A DNA stretch of 64,000 bases from Haloechinothrix sp033042135 (GCF_033042135.1 NZ_WBXM01000002.1:124001-188000); one strand, 5' to 3'. Counted from the first letter of the stretch, positions 17,941 through 26,469 are shown. A program made the numbers and translations. Notes: generated from the letters alone by a model not told the origin.

Positions 17941-18828
17941 GTGGACGACAGGTTGCTGCTGGTACACGCGCATCCGGACGACGAGTCGTTGACCACGGGC
18001 GGGACCATCGCGCGCTACGCTGCGGCCGGGGTGGAGGTCACGTTGGTGACGTGCACGCTGGGCGAGGAAGGGGAGATCATCCCACCCGAGCTCGGGCAGC
18101 TCGGGGCGGACGCCGCCGATCAGCTCGGCGGTTACCGCGCGGGTGAGCTCCAACGGGCGTGTGCCGCTCTCGGGGTGCACCGGCATTACTACCTCGGTGG
18201 GATCGGCCGGTGGCGGGATTCGGGCATGGCGGGCTCCGCGTCCGCACGGCACCCTCGCGCCCTGGTGGCTGGCGCCATCGCTGAGCAGGTCGAGCAGCTG
18301 CGCGCCGTGCTGGACGAGGTGCGCCCCCAGGTGGTCGTCACCTACGACGCCGACGGCGGCTACGGGCATCCCGACCACATCAGAGCGCACGAGATCACGA
18401 TGGCGGCCACAGCTGACGCGGATCCGGTGCGGCGCGTGCTGTACACAGTGGTCCCCCGTACCCCGGCCGGACACGCGCTGGCTGCATTGCGCGAGTACGA
18501 CGGGTTGCCGTTCACCGTGCCGGACCTCGACGAGCTACCGGTCGTGGCCGACGAGCGGGCGCACGTGGCGGTGGACGTGGCAGGCCACACCGACGCCAGG
18601 CTGCGCGCGTTGCAGGCACACCGCACACAGGTCAGCGTCTGGCGCGACCAGGCGGGTAACGGCGCGTGTTTCGCGCTGTCCAACGGGATGGCGTTGCCGA
18701 ACGCGGATACCGAGTACTTCGAGCTCGCCCGTGATGTGAGCGAGGACGGCACGGGCCCGCGGGCGGGCGGCGCCGTCCTCGCTCAGCATCCGGAGGTGGC
18801 AACGGACCTGTTCGGTGGGATCCGATGA
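17941..18828 (+). CDS. mshB: Mycothiol biosynthesis deacetylase MshB
   Basis: Zinc deacetylase that removes acetate from GlcNAc-inositol in the synthesis of mycothiol, the main thiol of actinobacteria. 295 residues. The AHPDDE motif supplies His11 and Asp14 as zinc ligands and Asp13 as the likely base; GYGHPDH supplies the third ligand (His146). LTTGG and LGGIGRW are also family features. GTG 17941 gives the family N-terminus directly before LLLVHAHPDDE; the longer frame from 17869 runs through repeats. The closely related Mca amidase is the alternative, but the membrane-protein partner that follows matches the mshB neighbourhood of mycobacteria. Confidence 0.93.
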   Translation: MDDRLLLVHAHPDDESLTTGGTIARYAAAGVEVTLVTCTLGEEGEIIPPELGQLGADAADQLGGYRAGELQRACAALGVHRHYYLGGIGRWRDSGMAGSASARHPRALVAGAIAEQVEQLRAVLDEVRPQVVVTYDADGGYGHPDHIRAHEITMAATADADPVRRVLYTVVPRTPAGHALAALREYDGLPFTVPDLDELPVVADERAHVAVDVAGHTDARLRALQAHRTQVSVWRDQAGNGACFALSNGMALPNADTEYFELARDVSEDGTGPRAGGAVLAQHPEVATDLFGGIR

Positions 18829-19331
18829 GCTCATCCGGCACACGCGAATGGCTGCTGCTGGCCGTGCTCGTCGTCGATGCCGTGCTGCTCGCGGTGCTGC
18901 AGCTGTTCTTCCTGCCGATGCGGTTGGACGGTAGGGTGCTGCCCGCCGCAGGCGACCTGCCAGTCCCTGTGGTCGTGGTGCTGGCGATGGTGACGACGCC
19001 GCTGCTGGTGGCCCAGGCCGCGCGCTGCGCGGCCGCACTGGGGCGTACACCGCTACTCGCGGGGCTCCCGCTGCTGGCGTGGCTGGTGGCCTTGCTGCTC
19101 CTCGCGGTCGGAGGGCCGGGTGGCGATCAGGTGTTCCTGCCCGACTGGCGCACCGCCGTGCTGCTGGCTGGTGGTGCGCTGCCCGGCGCGTTCGCCTTGG
19201 GACGCGCCTTGGGGTCGGGAAAGGCTGGCGCGCGCCGGGACGGCAGCCGGGCCGCTCCTACCGCGTCTACCGGGCCAAGCTCGGCCGCCACACCAGGTGC
19301 GCAGGCGCAGCGTGCCGGAGCGGGGGAGTGA
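18825..19331 (+). CDS. Small membrane protein, Rv1171-like
   Basis: 168 residues with four predicted membrane helices: WLLLAVLVVDAVLLAVLQLFF, VPVVVVLAMVTTPLLVAQA, LLAGLPLLAWLVALLLLAVG and AVLLAGGALPGAFALGRAL, then a basic, Ala/Ser/Thr-rich cytoplasmic tail. Its ATG overlaps the mshB stop (ATGA), so it is translationally coupled. In M. tuberculosis a protein of this kind (Rv1171) follows mshB. No known function. Confidence 0.8.
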   Translation: MSSSGTREWLLLAVLVVDAVLLAVLQLFFLPMRLDGRVLPAAGDLPVPVVVVLAMVTTPLLVAQAARCAAALGRTPLLAGLPLLAWLVALLLLAVGGPGGDQVFLPDWRTAVLLAGGALPGAFALGRALGSGKAGARRDGSRAAPTASTGPSSAATPGAQAQRAGAGE

Positions 19332-19337
19332 CCGGCG

Positions 19338-20153
19338 ATGGCGACAAGAGTGACCGACCGGCAGGTCGTCGCGGTGCTACGACCGTTCGTGCGGGCCACC
19401 GGGCCGGTGCTCGACGTGCTCCGCGAAGCCGATCCGCTCAGCCTGCGTGCCAGGGCCGCGGCAGCGGCCGAGCGGGGCGATGTCCCTGACGAGCTGGGGC
19501 ACTTGCCACCGGCGGTGCGCAGGTGGCTGCTCCGGCGGTTGGGATCCTGGCGCGTTCCCGGCACGCCCGCGTGGCGCCGGATGTCCCCTGCCCAGCGTGA
19601 GCGGTGGTGGATCAACCGTGTCGGCCGGTTCACCGCGCTGCTCGCCTCGCTGCCCGGGCTCGGTGGGGCGCTGGCACGGCGGTTTCCGGTGCAGAGCGCG
19701 CTGAGCGCGGCCTCGCAAGGGGTGCTGCTGTGTGCTATCGCCGGTGAGTACGGCATGACCGGCCACGCCGAGCGGGTGCGGATGATCGCCTGGGTGCTGT
19801 TCGGCAGGGACATCGATGGCGACCTGGCTGCCGGGAAGGACCCGTCCCACGATCAGGTCAGTGAAGATGCCGAGACGGCGGATCTGGGCAGGGAGCTCGG
19901 CGGCGCCGGGCAGTCGCGGCGTGGGCTCGGCTTGACGGCGGTGGCGCGGACGCTGTGGCGGCTCGGTCGTTCGCTGCAGGCGATCGGAGACGAGCTGGAC
20001 GCCCGCCCCCGCGGGCGGTTCTGGCAGCGGTGGCTTGGCGCCATCCCGGTAGTCGGGGTCGTTGGCAATTACCTCGGCGAGCGCTCGGCGCTCAAGCGGG
20101 TGGCCCGCGCCGCGCGCGCCTACCGGCTCGCACAACAGCGCCCCCACCAGTGA
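19338..20153 (+). CDS. Uncharacterised protein
   Basis: 271 residues, not firmly recognised. It has an Arg/Ala-rich N-terminal half with charged helices, a hydrophobic middle (FTALLASLPGLGGALARRFPVQSALSAASQGVLLCAIAGEYGM) and a C-terminal IPVVGVVGNYLGERSALKRVARAARAY segment. The pattern of a Gly-rich hydrophobic helix followed by an AxxYG-like element vaguely resembles EcsC-type proteins, but I would not assign it. It starts 6 nt after the Rv1171-like gene and is probably in the same operon as mshB. A gggggag purine run precedes the ATG. Confidence 0.7.
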   Translation: MATRVTDRQVVAVLRPFVRATGPVLDVLREADPLSLRARAAAAAERGDVPDELGHLPPAVRRWLLRRLGSWRVPGTPAWRRMSPAQRERWWINRVGRFTALLASLPGLGGALARRFPVQSALSAASQGVLLCAIAGEYGMTGHAERVRMIAWVLFGRDIDGDLAAGKDPSHDQVSEDAETADLGRELGGAGQSRRGLGLTAVARTLWRLGRSLQAIGDELDARPRGRFWQRWLGAIPVVGVVGNYLGERSALKRVARAARAYRLAQQRPHQ

Positions 20154-20183
20154 CGGCGGTGCCGGTTTCCGGCGCGGGGGTGC

Positions 20184-20236
20184 GAGCCGAAGGACTCCTT
20201 CGGTACATATACGGCACCCGAGGAGTCCTTCGGCTC
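20184..20236. repeat. 53-bp inverted-repeat element, copy 1 (convergent junction)
   Basis: Starts GAGCCGAAGGACTCCT and ends AGGAGTCCTTCGGCTC; the arms are perfect complements (17 bp if one flanking base on each side is counted), with a GGTACATA-like centre. It lies between the convergent genes ending at 20153 and 20270. It differs from copy 2 (53097-53149) at only two positions. Probably acts as a bidirectional terminator. Confidence 0.85.
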
Positions 20237-20269
20237 GAAACCGAGCCGGCCTCACCGGTGCGGTACGGG

Positions 20270-21073
20270 TCAGCGCCAGAACATGAACGCCGAGAAGCCC
20301 GCTCGTGCCACGTCCACGTCCCCGCCGAGCAGGCCGTACACGGTGTCCGACAGCGTCCAGAAGGCGGTTCCCACCCCGGGGACCCCGATGATCAGCGCGA
20401 ACAGTGCCAGTGGTGCCCAGGGACGCGCCTTGGCGCCGAGCTCGCGGGCGCGCGGTGACAGGTACGGTTCCAGAGCGCCGTAGCCGTCGAGACCGGGCAC
20501 CGGGAGCATGTTCAGCACGAACGCCAGCACTTGCACCATCGCCAGATACGACAACCCGATCTGCAGCCCGACCGGCATGCTGACGGCGGTGATCAGCACG
20601 ATCAGCGCCATTCCCACGGCCAGGTTGGCCAGCGGCCCAGCCAGCGATACCGCCGCGGCGACAGCGCGGGTGCGCAGCGCGCCCCTGTTGATCCACACAG
20701 CCCCGCCCGGTAGCGGGATCCCACCGATGGCCAGCAACAGCAGCGGTAGTGCCAGCGACAACATCGGATCGGTGTAGCGGCGGATGTCCAGCGTGAGGTA
20801 GCCCTTGGTGGCCACCGACGCGTCGCCACCCCGGTAGGCCACGAAAGCGTGACCGAACTCGTGCAGGGTGAGCGAGACCGCCCACCCGCCGAGCACGAGC
20901 GCTACGACCCCGATCGTGCCGAGGACGGTGCGGCTGTCGAAGTCGATGATCGTGGCGTCACCGACACGCTGCGCTGCGAAGGGAGCGTCGAACGCGAGCA
21001 GCGTGGCACCGAGCAGGGTGACGCCGAGCAGGCCGAGGAAGACCGGGCTGGGACGGGTGGCGGATCGGCGCAT
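20270..21073 (-). CDS. Site-2 protease family membrane metalloprotease (M50)
   Basis: 267-residue polytopic membrane protease. The zinc motif HEFGH lies in the hydrophobic segment GGWAVSLTLHEFGHAFVAYR, and the second motif NMLPVPGLDGYGALEP supplies the third zinc ligand (LDG). About six membrane helices are visible. It lacks a PDZ or CBS domain, so it belongs to the short S2P group of unknown substrates, distinct from RseP/Rip1. It stands alone on the minus strand, convergent with the unrecognised gene and separated from it by a 53-bp inverted repeat. It may act in regulated membrane proteolysis, which is inferred. Confidence 0.9.
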   Translation of the reverse strand: MRRSATRPSPVFLGLLGVTLLGATLLAFDAPFAAQRVGDATIIDFDSRTVLGTIGVVALVLGGWAVSLTLHEFGHAFVAYRGGDASVATKGYLTLDIRRYTDPMLSLALPLLLLAIGGIPLPGGAVWINRGALRTRAVAAAVSLAGPLANLAVGMALIVLITAVSMPVGLQIGLSYLAMVQVLAFVLNMLPVPGLDGYGALEPYLSPRARELGAKARPWAPLALFALIIGVPGVGTAFWTLSDTVYGLLGGDVDVARAGFSAFMFWR

Positions 21074-21496
21074 CTCCCCGAGTTTCCCGGTCGATGGCGT
21101 CGCTGCCGACGCCGGGTCAGGTTGCTGATCAGTGCACGCGGGCCGAGGATGAGGTCGGAAGAGGGACCGGGCACGCCAGTGCCGCAGGTGCTCTCGGGTA
21201 TGTCGGCGTGTCGACTTGCGCCCAGGTCACTTTTTTATCCCCCAACCATGGGACTCCGCTTGACCGAATAGCATCACAGCGGTGTAATCACATTGATGTC
21301 ATTCGCTGCAGCCCAGGTGGGTTGTATCGATCCGGCTCCGGGACACGCTCGACGTGGCCTCCCCGGTGCCGGGAGAGAACCGGCGTTGGAGTGAGAGGGG
21401 TCCTGCGCCGGTCCGGTGAGTGCCGGAGCCTCTCCGGCCGTACCGGGAAGCGAGTGATGTCCGCCAACTTCAACGCGTGGAAGCAAGGAGGCGGAC
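21074..21496 (+). other. Long intergenic region and leader upstream of whiB2
   Basis: 423 nt without a supported gene, divergent between the site-2 protease and whiB2. It holds a sigma-70-type promoter near 21260-21288 and then about 200 nt of leader rich in complementary ccgg and ggcc blocks that could fold. A T-run (cactttttta) lies near 21229, upstream of the promoter. Confidence 0.6.
21260..21288 (+). promoter_or_regulatory. whiB2 promoter (TTGACC-N17-TGTAAT)
   Basis: The -35 TTGACC (21260-21265) and -10 TGTAAT (21283-21288) have the ideal 17-bp spacing, one mismatch each from TTGACA and TATAAT. Transcription would begin near 21295. The downstream sequence contains the small palindrome ACAT-TG-ATGT. 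No other promoter in the window fits the housekeeping consensus as well. Confidence 0.7.
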
Positions 21497-21820
21497 GTGC
21501 GAAACGCGGACGTGAGCCACCAGTCGGGGGCGGGAATGCGCTGGACAGAGAACTCCGATCGGGAGGTCGACGTTCTCGCAGACCTGTTTGGCCTCGAGCA
21601 GGAGCAGGACTGGCAGGAACGCGCGCTGTGCGCGCAGACGGACCCGGAGGCGTTCTTCCCGGAAAAGGGAGGGTCGACGCGGGAGGCCAAACGCATCTGC
21701 CAGGGATGCGAGGTCCGTGCGGAGTGCCTGGAGTACGCGCTCGCCCATGACGAACGTTTCGGTATCTGGGGCGGGCTTTCCGAGCGGGAGCGGCGCAAGC
21801 TCAGGAAGCGGGCGGTCTAG
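21497..21820 (+). CDS. whiB2: WhiB-family iron-sulfur transcription factor, WhiB2/WhmD type
   Basis: Iron-sulfur transcriptional regulator; the WhiB2/WhmD/WhiB branch is needed for septation and cell division. 107 residues. Cluster ligands are Cys45, Cys68, Cys71 and Cys77 (C-X22-C-X2-C-X5-C). The GIWGG turn is at 89-93, followed by the basic tail ERRKLRKRAV. The ribosome-binding site aaggagg (21485-21491) sits 5 nt before GTG 21497 and decides the start. WhiB2 identity rests on the neighbourhood, which runs on to DUF3499-manB-SIS-manA as in M. tuberculosis. Confidence 0.9.
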   Translation: MRNADVSHQSGAGMRWTENSDREVDVLADLFGLEQEQDWQERALCAQTDPEAFFPEKGGSTREAKRICQGCEVRAECLEYALAHDERFGIWGGLSERERRKLRKRAV

Positions 21821-21868
21821 ACTCGGACCGACCTGCTTCTTGTCCCGCGAGCTCGGAGGCGTGGCCGC

Positions 21869-24800
21869 ATGCACACCGCACCGGTTCTCGCGGTCCTGGT
21901 GTGCCACAACGGACAGCGCTGGTTGCCACGAGCGCTGGCGGCGCTACGGGAAAGCACGGTCCGGCCCAGCCGGATAGTCGCCGTCGATACGGGGTCGGCC
22001 GACGACACGGCGCGGCTACTGGCCGACGCCGCGAGCGGGGAGAACCCGATCATCAACGATCGGGTTACGCTGCCAGCCGACACCGGGTTCGCCGCCGCCG
22101 TGGCGGCCGGGGTCGATCACGCGAGCGAGGTGGCCGAGCCGGACGGGGATTCGGTCGAGTGGATCTGGGTGCTGCACGACGACTGCGCCGTCGATCCGCA
22201 CTGCCTCGCGGCGCTGCTCAATGCCGCCGACGCGTCCCCATCGGCTGGCATATTGGGGCCGATCGCGCTGGACTGGGACGAACCACGGCTGGTCGTGGAG
22301 GCGGGTCTGACCACGGACGCCGCCGGGCACCGACGGGCCGATGCCGGGCTGAGCTCGATGCCCGTGTCCGGCGGCGAGCGGGGACAGGCGATCACCGCCG
22401 AACAGAGCTCCGAAGTGCTGGCCACGCCGAGCGCGGCAGCGCTGGTGCGCCGGAAGCTGTGGGACGATCTCGGCGGTTTCGACACCGACCTCCCGCTGCT
22501 GCGGGAGGATCTCGATCTCGGTTGGCGCGCCAACCGGGCGGGTTGGACCGTGCTGTGTGTCCCGACGGGCAGGGTGCACCACGCGCGCGCGGTGACGACG
22601 GGGCAGCGCGAACCGGCGGCGCTCGACGCCGCCGGTTACGCCGGATCCGCCGTGGCGGATCGGGTCCACGGTGTCCGTACCTACCTGGTCAACTGCTCGC
22701 GTATCGCGTTCCTGCTCGGCGTGCCGAGGTTGGCCGTACTCGCGGTGGTCCGGTCGGTGGTCTTCCTGCTGCTGGCGAAACCGCGCCGCGCGAGGGCGGA
22801 GCTGGCCGCGGGCGCCGTCCCGTTCCGGCTGGCCACGTTGCGCGCGGCTCGCCGTGTCCGCGCCTGCGCCGATACCGGGCGCCGCGTACCGAGCGTGCGA
22901 GGTCTGTTCGCCGGTCGGTGGCAGCGGGTGCGTGGTGCCGCGCGGGGCGCGGTGACGGCTATGGTGCGTCGCAAGGTGGCCGGTGACCTGGCCAGGAACC
23001 AGGCGGCCGAGCCCGAGGCAATGCGAAGGGTGACCGCGCTGGGAACGCTGGCGGCCACGCCGTCACGGTCCGAGTGGGTGCCGCCGGACCAGCCGATGTC
23101 GGCGGCACGACCGCTCACGGTACGCGGGCCGGATGGCGGGCGCTCGCGGGAGCTGCTGGCGGTGCCGGTGCCTGCGAGCCCGGCGGACGCCGACACCGGG
23201 GTCGCCGATGGCAGCGAGACAGCCACGGGCGGCGGCGAGCGCACCGCCGTCGCGACCGGTGAGGGCGCGGCGCCCGCACGCGAGGGACAGGCCGCCGACG
23301 CCACGGCGAGGCCGAGCCCCGGACGTGGTGCGGACCGGCCCGAACTGGTCTTCGTCGAGGTCCGGCGGGCGCGGGTGCTGGCCGCGACGCTGCTGGCGCC
23401 GCCCGTGCTGCTGGTACTCGCCCTCACCGCGCTGGCGGTGGTGTTGCACTTCGACCGGCTGGCAGGCGAGTTGGTGGGTGGCCGGCTGCTGCCCGTGGGC
23501 GACCTGGGCGAGGTGTGGTCGGCCTATCTCGCGTCATGGCATCCCGCGGGGGGCGGTACGTCGGCGCACGCACCCCCGGCGCTGGCGGTGCTCGGCATCC
23601 TGGGGGCGCCGCTGTACCCGGTCGGCGGTCCGTCGCTCGTGGTGACGGCGGTGCTGCTGCTGTCGGCCCCGCTGGCCGGGTTGAGCGCCTACCTGGCCAC
23701 CAGGAGACTGCCTGTGGCCCGGTGGGTGCGGGCGGCGCTCGCGGTGGGCTACGCTCTGCTGCCTCCGGCACTGGCGGCCGTTGAGCAGGGACGTGTCGGG
23801 GTGGTGGTGGCACACCTGCTGCTCCCTCCGGTGGTCGCGGGGATCGCCACGGTGCTGCGGCCGAGCCTGGCAGGCGACCCGGCCGCGACCCGGTGGCTGC
23901 CGAGGTCGGTGACGGTGGCTGTGGGGCTCGCGGTGCTCGGTGCGTTCGCGCCGCTGACTCACCTGGCAGTGCTGGTGGGACTGCTGGTCGGCTTCGTGGT
24001 TGTGCCGTCGTCAGCTCGGATGGCGCGGCGGATCAGCTCGATGGCGGTGGTGGCGCTGCTGCCGATCGCGCTACTGCTGCCCTGGCCGGTCACCCTGATC
24101 ACCGATCCCGAGCTCATCGTGCACGGCATCGGCGCCGGGGTACCGGAGGTGCCGGCACACGCCGGGCTGCTGCTGTCTCTGCACCCCGGCGGCCCCGGCG
24201 CCCTGCCGGTCGGGGGGTTCCTGCTGGCGGCTGCCCTCGTGGCGCTGGTGTTGCGGCCGACGCTACGGGCGGCGGCCGGGCTCGGCGCGCTCATGCTCGG
24301 CGGTGCGGGGCTCGCACTGCTGCAGGCGGTGCCCGTGCCGCCTGCCGAGGGAGGCCAGGCGCGGCACGCCTGGGCGGGCGAGCCGCTGCTGATGATCGCG
24401 ATCGGGTTGCTGCTGATTCTGCTCACGGCCGCATGGCGGGTGCCGCGGAGGGGGCAGGCGAGTGCCGACCAGGGGCAGGCCGTAGACGATCCGCGACCGC
24501 GCCATGGGCCGCTGTCGCGGGGCCTTGCCGTGGGCACCGCGGTGGGGTTGCTGGCCGTATTCGTGCTCGGCGCCGTGATCCCGGCCGGTGAGGGGCCGCT
24601 GCGCCCGGCCGAGACGGCGCGGCTGGCGCCATCGGTGGCAGCGGAGCTGGCGGATAGCGGTGAGTCGGTGCTGGTGCTGCGCGCCGACGGCGATCCACCG
24701 CGGCAGGCGGCCGGGGGGATGCCTGCGTTCGGTGACGGCGACCTCCCGCTGCCCGAGGGCACCCCTGAGCGGCTGCTCGACTGGCAGCGGGCACTGATCG

Positions 24801-25438
24801 GCGGGCCCGAGCGGCCACGCGGCACCGAGCAGGAGGTTCGGGACGCGATGACCGCCGCGCGCGCGGCCGGGGTGCTCATGATCGTGCTGCCGCACGGCGT
24901 GCCTGCCGATGGCCTGCTCGCGGCGGGGGGAGATCTGGTGACCTCGGCCGCGCCCACCGCCGATGGCAGGCACGTGGTCCGCCTCACCCCGGTGGGTGGG
25001 CAGGTGACCCTCATCGCCCCCGAACTGAGCAGGCGTGCCGTCGACGGGCAGCCGCCACCGGCTGAGGTCGCCGGCGACGGGGTCGCGGTGGTCGATGCCC
25101 GGCTCCCCGACGTGCGGGCGCGCGTCTCGGACGGCGCGGCGGGACGGCTGCTGGTGCTGGCGGCGACCTACGATGCCGGGTGGCGGGCCGCGATCGACGG
25201 CGAGCAGGCGCCGATCGTGCAGGCATGGGGGCATCAGGTCGCTGTCGAGGTCCCCACCCGCGAGGCCGAGGTGGTGGTGGAGCATCCCGGCACGACCCGG
25301 ACGCTGTTGCTGCTCGCGCAACTCGGCGCGGTGCTGTTCAGTGTGCTCACCGCGATTCCGCCGCGCCCGGGCCGTGCAGGTCACGCAGGTAACCCTGCTC
25401 GCGCGGGCAGCGGGCCGCGCAAGCACCGGGCGGCATAA
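21869..25438 (+). CDS. Giant membrane glycosyltransferase (GT2 domain plus multispan region)
   Basis: 1189 residues. The N-terminal GT-A/GT2 domain (about 1-240) has VLVCHNGQRWLPRALAAL, a DTGSADDT nucleotide-binding region and a WVLHDDCAVDP metal motif. A first hydrophobic segment and a basic stretch follow, then a disordered Ala/Gly/Thr-rich linker (about 380-490), then around a dozen membrane helices (500-910). The extracytoplasmic C-terminus has a YDAGWRAAIDG segment of the kind seen at the end of YfhO-like and arabinofuranosyltransferase-like proteins. It probably transfers a sugar to a cell-wall or lipid-linked glycan. It lies directly before the mannose-phosphate gene set. Acceptor and donor are unknown. 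Confidence 0.88.
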   Translation: MHTAPVLAVLVCHNGQRWLPRALAALRESTVRPSRIVAVDTGSADDTARLLADAASGENPIINDRVTLPADTGFAAAVAAGVDHASEVAEPDGDSVEWIWVLHDDCAVDPHCLAALLNAADASPSAGILGPIALDWDEPRLVVEAGLTTDAAGHRRADAGLSSMPVSGGERGQAITAEQSSEVLATPSAAALVRRKLWDDLGGFDTDLPLLREDLDLGWRANRAGWTVLCVPTGRVHHARAVTTGQREPAALDAAGYAGSAVADRVHGVRTYLVNCSRIAFLLGVPRLAVLAVVRSVVFLLLAKPRRARAELAAGAVPFRLATLRAARRVRACADTGRRVPSVRGLFAGRWQRVRGAARGAVTAMVRRKVAGDLARNQAAEPEAMRRVTALGTLAATPSRSEWVPPDQPMSAARPLTVRGPDGGRSRELLAVPVPASPADADTGVADGSETATGGGERTAVATGEGAAPAREGQAADATARPSPGRGADRPELVFVEVRRARVLAATLLAPPVLLVLALTALAVVLHFDRLAGELVGGRLLPVGDLGEVWSAYLASWHPAGGGTSAHAPPALAVLGILGAPLYPVGGPSLVVTAVLLLSAPLAGLSAYLATRRLPVARWVRAALAVGYALLPPALAAVEQGRVGVVVAHLLLPPVVAGIATVLRPSLAGDPAATRWLPRSVTVAVGLAVLGAFAPLTHLAVLVGLLVGFVVVPSSARMARRISSMAVVALLPIALLLPWPVTLITDPELIVHGIGAGVPEVPAHAGLLLSLHPGGPGALPVGGFLLAAALVALVLRPTLRAAAGLGALMLGGAGLALLQAVPVPPAEGGQARHAWAGEPLLMIAIGLLLILLTAAWRVPRRGQASADQGQAVDDPRPRHGPLSRGLAVGTAVGLLAVFVLGAVIPAGEGPLRPAETARLAPSVAAELADSGESVLVLRADGDPPRQAAGGMPAFGDGDLPLPEGTPERLLDWQRALIGGPERPRGTEQEVRDAMTAARAAGVLMIVLPHGVPADGLLAAGGDLVTSAAPTADGRHVVRLTPVGGQVTLIAPELSRRAVDGQPPPAEVAGDGVAVVDARLPDVRARVSDGAAGRLLVLAATYDAGWRAAIDGEQAPIVQAWGHQVAVEVPTREAEVVVEHPGTTRTLLLLAQLGAVLFSVLTAIPPRPGRAGHAGNPARAGSGPRKHRAA

Positions 25439-25469
25439 CACCCCGACGCGTGACCAAGCCCCCTGACGC

Positions 25470-25937
25470 TCAGTGGCCCTCGATGATGTCGGGGTCGAGC
25501 CCGAGGTACACCGCGATCTGCTCCACCAGCACCTGGTGCAGGAACTCGACGAGGGTGTCGTGCTCCGGCGCTCGCATCTCGATGGGGCGGCGGTAGAGCA
25601 CGATGCGGGCGCGGGTGGGAAGCCCCGCCTGGTCGACGCCCGCGGGGACGAGCCGGGAAAGCGGGACGGACCCGTCGTGCAACACGCCCTCGCCGTCGCT
25701 CGCGGGCGCAGTCTTGCGCACGTCCGGGACGTCGTCGACGGCTACGTCCAGGTTGACGAGCTCGGCGTGCCATCTGGCCTCGATCGGTTCGAGCGCCTCG
25801 ACGACCGCGGCGTCGAAGCGTTCCGATTTGCTCGACGAGGCGGGCAGCGTGGCAGGCAACAGGGGTCCGCGCAGGCCACGCCCTCGCCGGTCCCTGCGGA
25901 GCCTGCGGTGCGAACGAGAGCTGCGAGTGGATCCCAC
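25470..25937 (-). CDS. Metallopeptidase-family (zinicin-like) protein, Rv3259-like, motif degenerate
   Basis: 155 residues from GTG 25937. After a basic, Arg-rich start comes LRGPLLPATLPA, then ERFDAAVVEALEPIEARW, PLSRLVPAGVDQAG, RARIVLYRRPIE and a C-terminal LHQVLVEQIAVYLGLDPDIIEG. This matches the zinicin-like metallopeptidase group and M. tuberculosis Rv3259, next to whiB2. The motif that is HExxH in active members reads HQVLV here, so the glutamate and second histidine are lost and the protein is probably not a protease. Longer upstream frames run through a 9-bp tandem repeat and were not used. No clear ribosome-binding site. Confidence 0.8.
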   Translation of the reverse strand: MGSTRSSRSHRRLRRDRRGRGLRGPLLPATLPASSSKSERFDAAVVEALEPIEARWHAELVNLDVAVDDVPDVRKTAPASDGEGVLHDGSVPLSRLVPAGVDQAGLPTRARIVLYRRPIEMRAPEHDTLVEFLHQVLVEQIAVYLGLDPDIIEGH

Positions 25938-25974
25938 GGTGTGAAGGGTACGCGGGCCGTGGCTGCTGTGTCGT

Positions 25975-26001
25975 CCCTGCCAGCCCTGCCAGCCCTGCCA
26001 G
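25975..26001. repeat. 9-bp tandem repeat (ccctgccag x3) in divergent intergenic region
   Basis: Three perfect copies of ccctgccag between the divergent Rv3259-like and DUF3499 genes. It lies 38 nt upstream of the GTG at 25937. It could affect promoter spacing; otherwise unremarkable. Confidence 0.85.
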
Positions 26002-26089
26002 CCCGCACCGGCCCGTGCCGAGCATGATCGACAGAGTGGGGAACCCTGCGGGCCCGGCGTGCCATCGCGACACCGCCCGGCCGAAGGGC

Positions 26090-26095
26090 TACAGT
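26090..26095 (+). promoter_or_regulatory. -10 box of probable leaderless promoter for the DUF3499-manB operon
   Basis: TACAGT ends 8 nt before GTG 26104. A weak -35 (GCGACA, 26067-26072) is at 17-bp spacing. No ribosome-binding site precedes the GTG. Confidence 0.5.
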
Positions 26096-26103
26096 CCGGA
26101 ACT

Positions 26104-26469
26104 GTGCCAAGCGTACGCGTATGTTCCCGCACCGGCTGCTTGCAGGCCGCCGTCGCGACGCTGACGTATGCCTACAGCGACTCCACGGCCGTCGTCGGCC
26201 CGCTGGCGATCGCGTCCGAGCCCCATTCGTACGATCTGTGTGAGCATCACGCGATGCGGTTGACCGTCCCCAAGGGGTGGGAGGTCGTGCGCCACGAGGG
26301 TGAGTTCGGGTCCACCGAGCCGTCCGGTGACGAGCTGACCGCGCTCGCTGAGGCGGTCCGTGAGGCGGGCAGGCCGCACGGTGTGACCGCCGAGGAGGAG
26401 TCCGGGCACCAGCACCCGGCTGCCCGGCGCGGTCACCTGCGGGTGCTGCCCGACCCGGTGGACCGGTGA
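26104..26469 (+). CDS. DUF3499 family protein, Rv3258c-like
   Basis: 121 residues. The conserved N-terminal VRVCSRTGCLQAAVATLTYAYSDSTAVVGPLA is followed by PHSYDLCEHHAMRLTVPKGWEVVR. The Cys7/Cys12 and Cys/His pairs suggest a small zinc ribbon. A charged His/Glu-rich tail follows. The family is confined to actinobacteria and always lies near whiB2 and manB; its function is unknown. GTG 26104 is chosen because family proteins begin just before VRxCSRTGC. Confidence 0.88.
   Translation: MPSVRVCSRTGCLQAAVATLTYAYSDSTAVVGPLAIASEPHSYDLCEHHAMRLTVPKGWEVVRHEGEFGSTEPSGDELTALAEAVREAGRPHGVTAEEESGHQHPAARRGHLRVLPDPVDR

Noticed and set aside
20184..20236. The 53-bp repeat as an active MITE or insertion sequence remnant
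   Set aside because: No target-site duplication, no transposase-like ends, and strict placement at convergent junctions fits terminators better.
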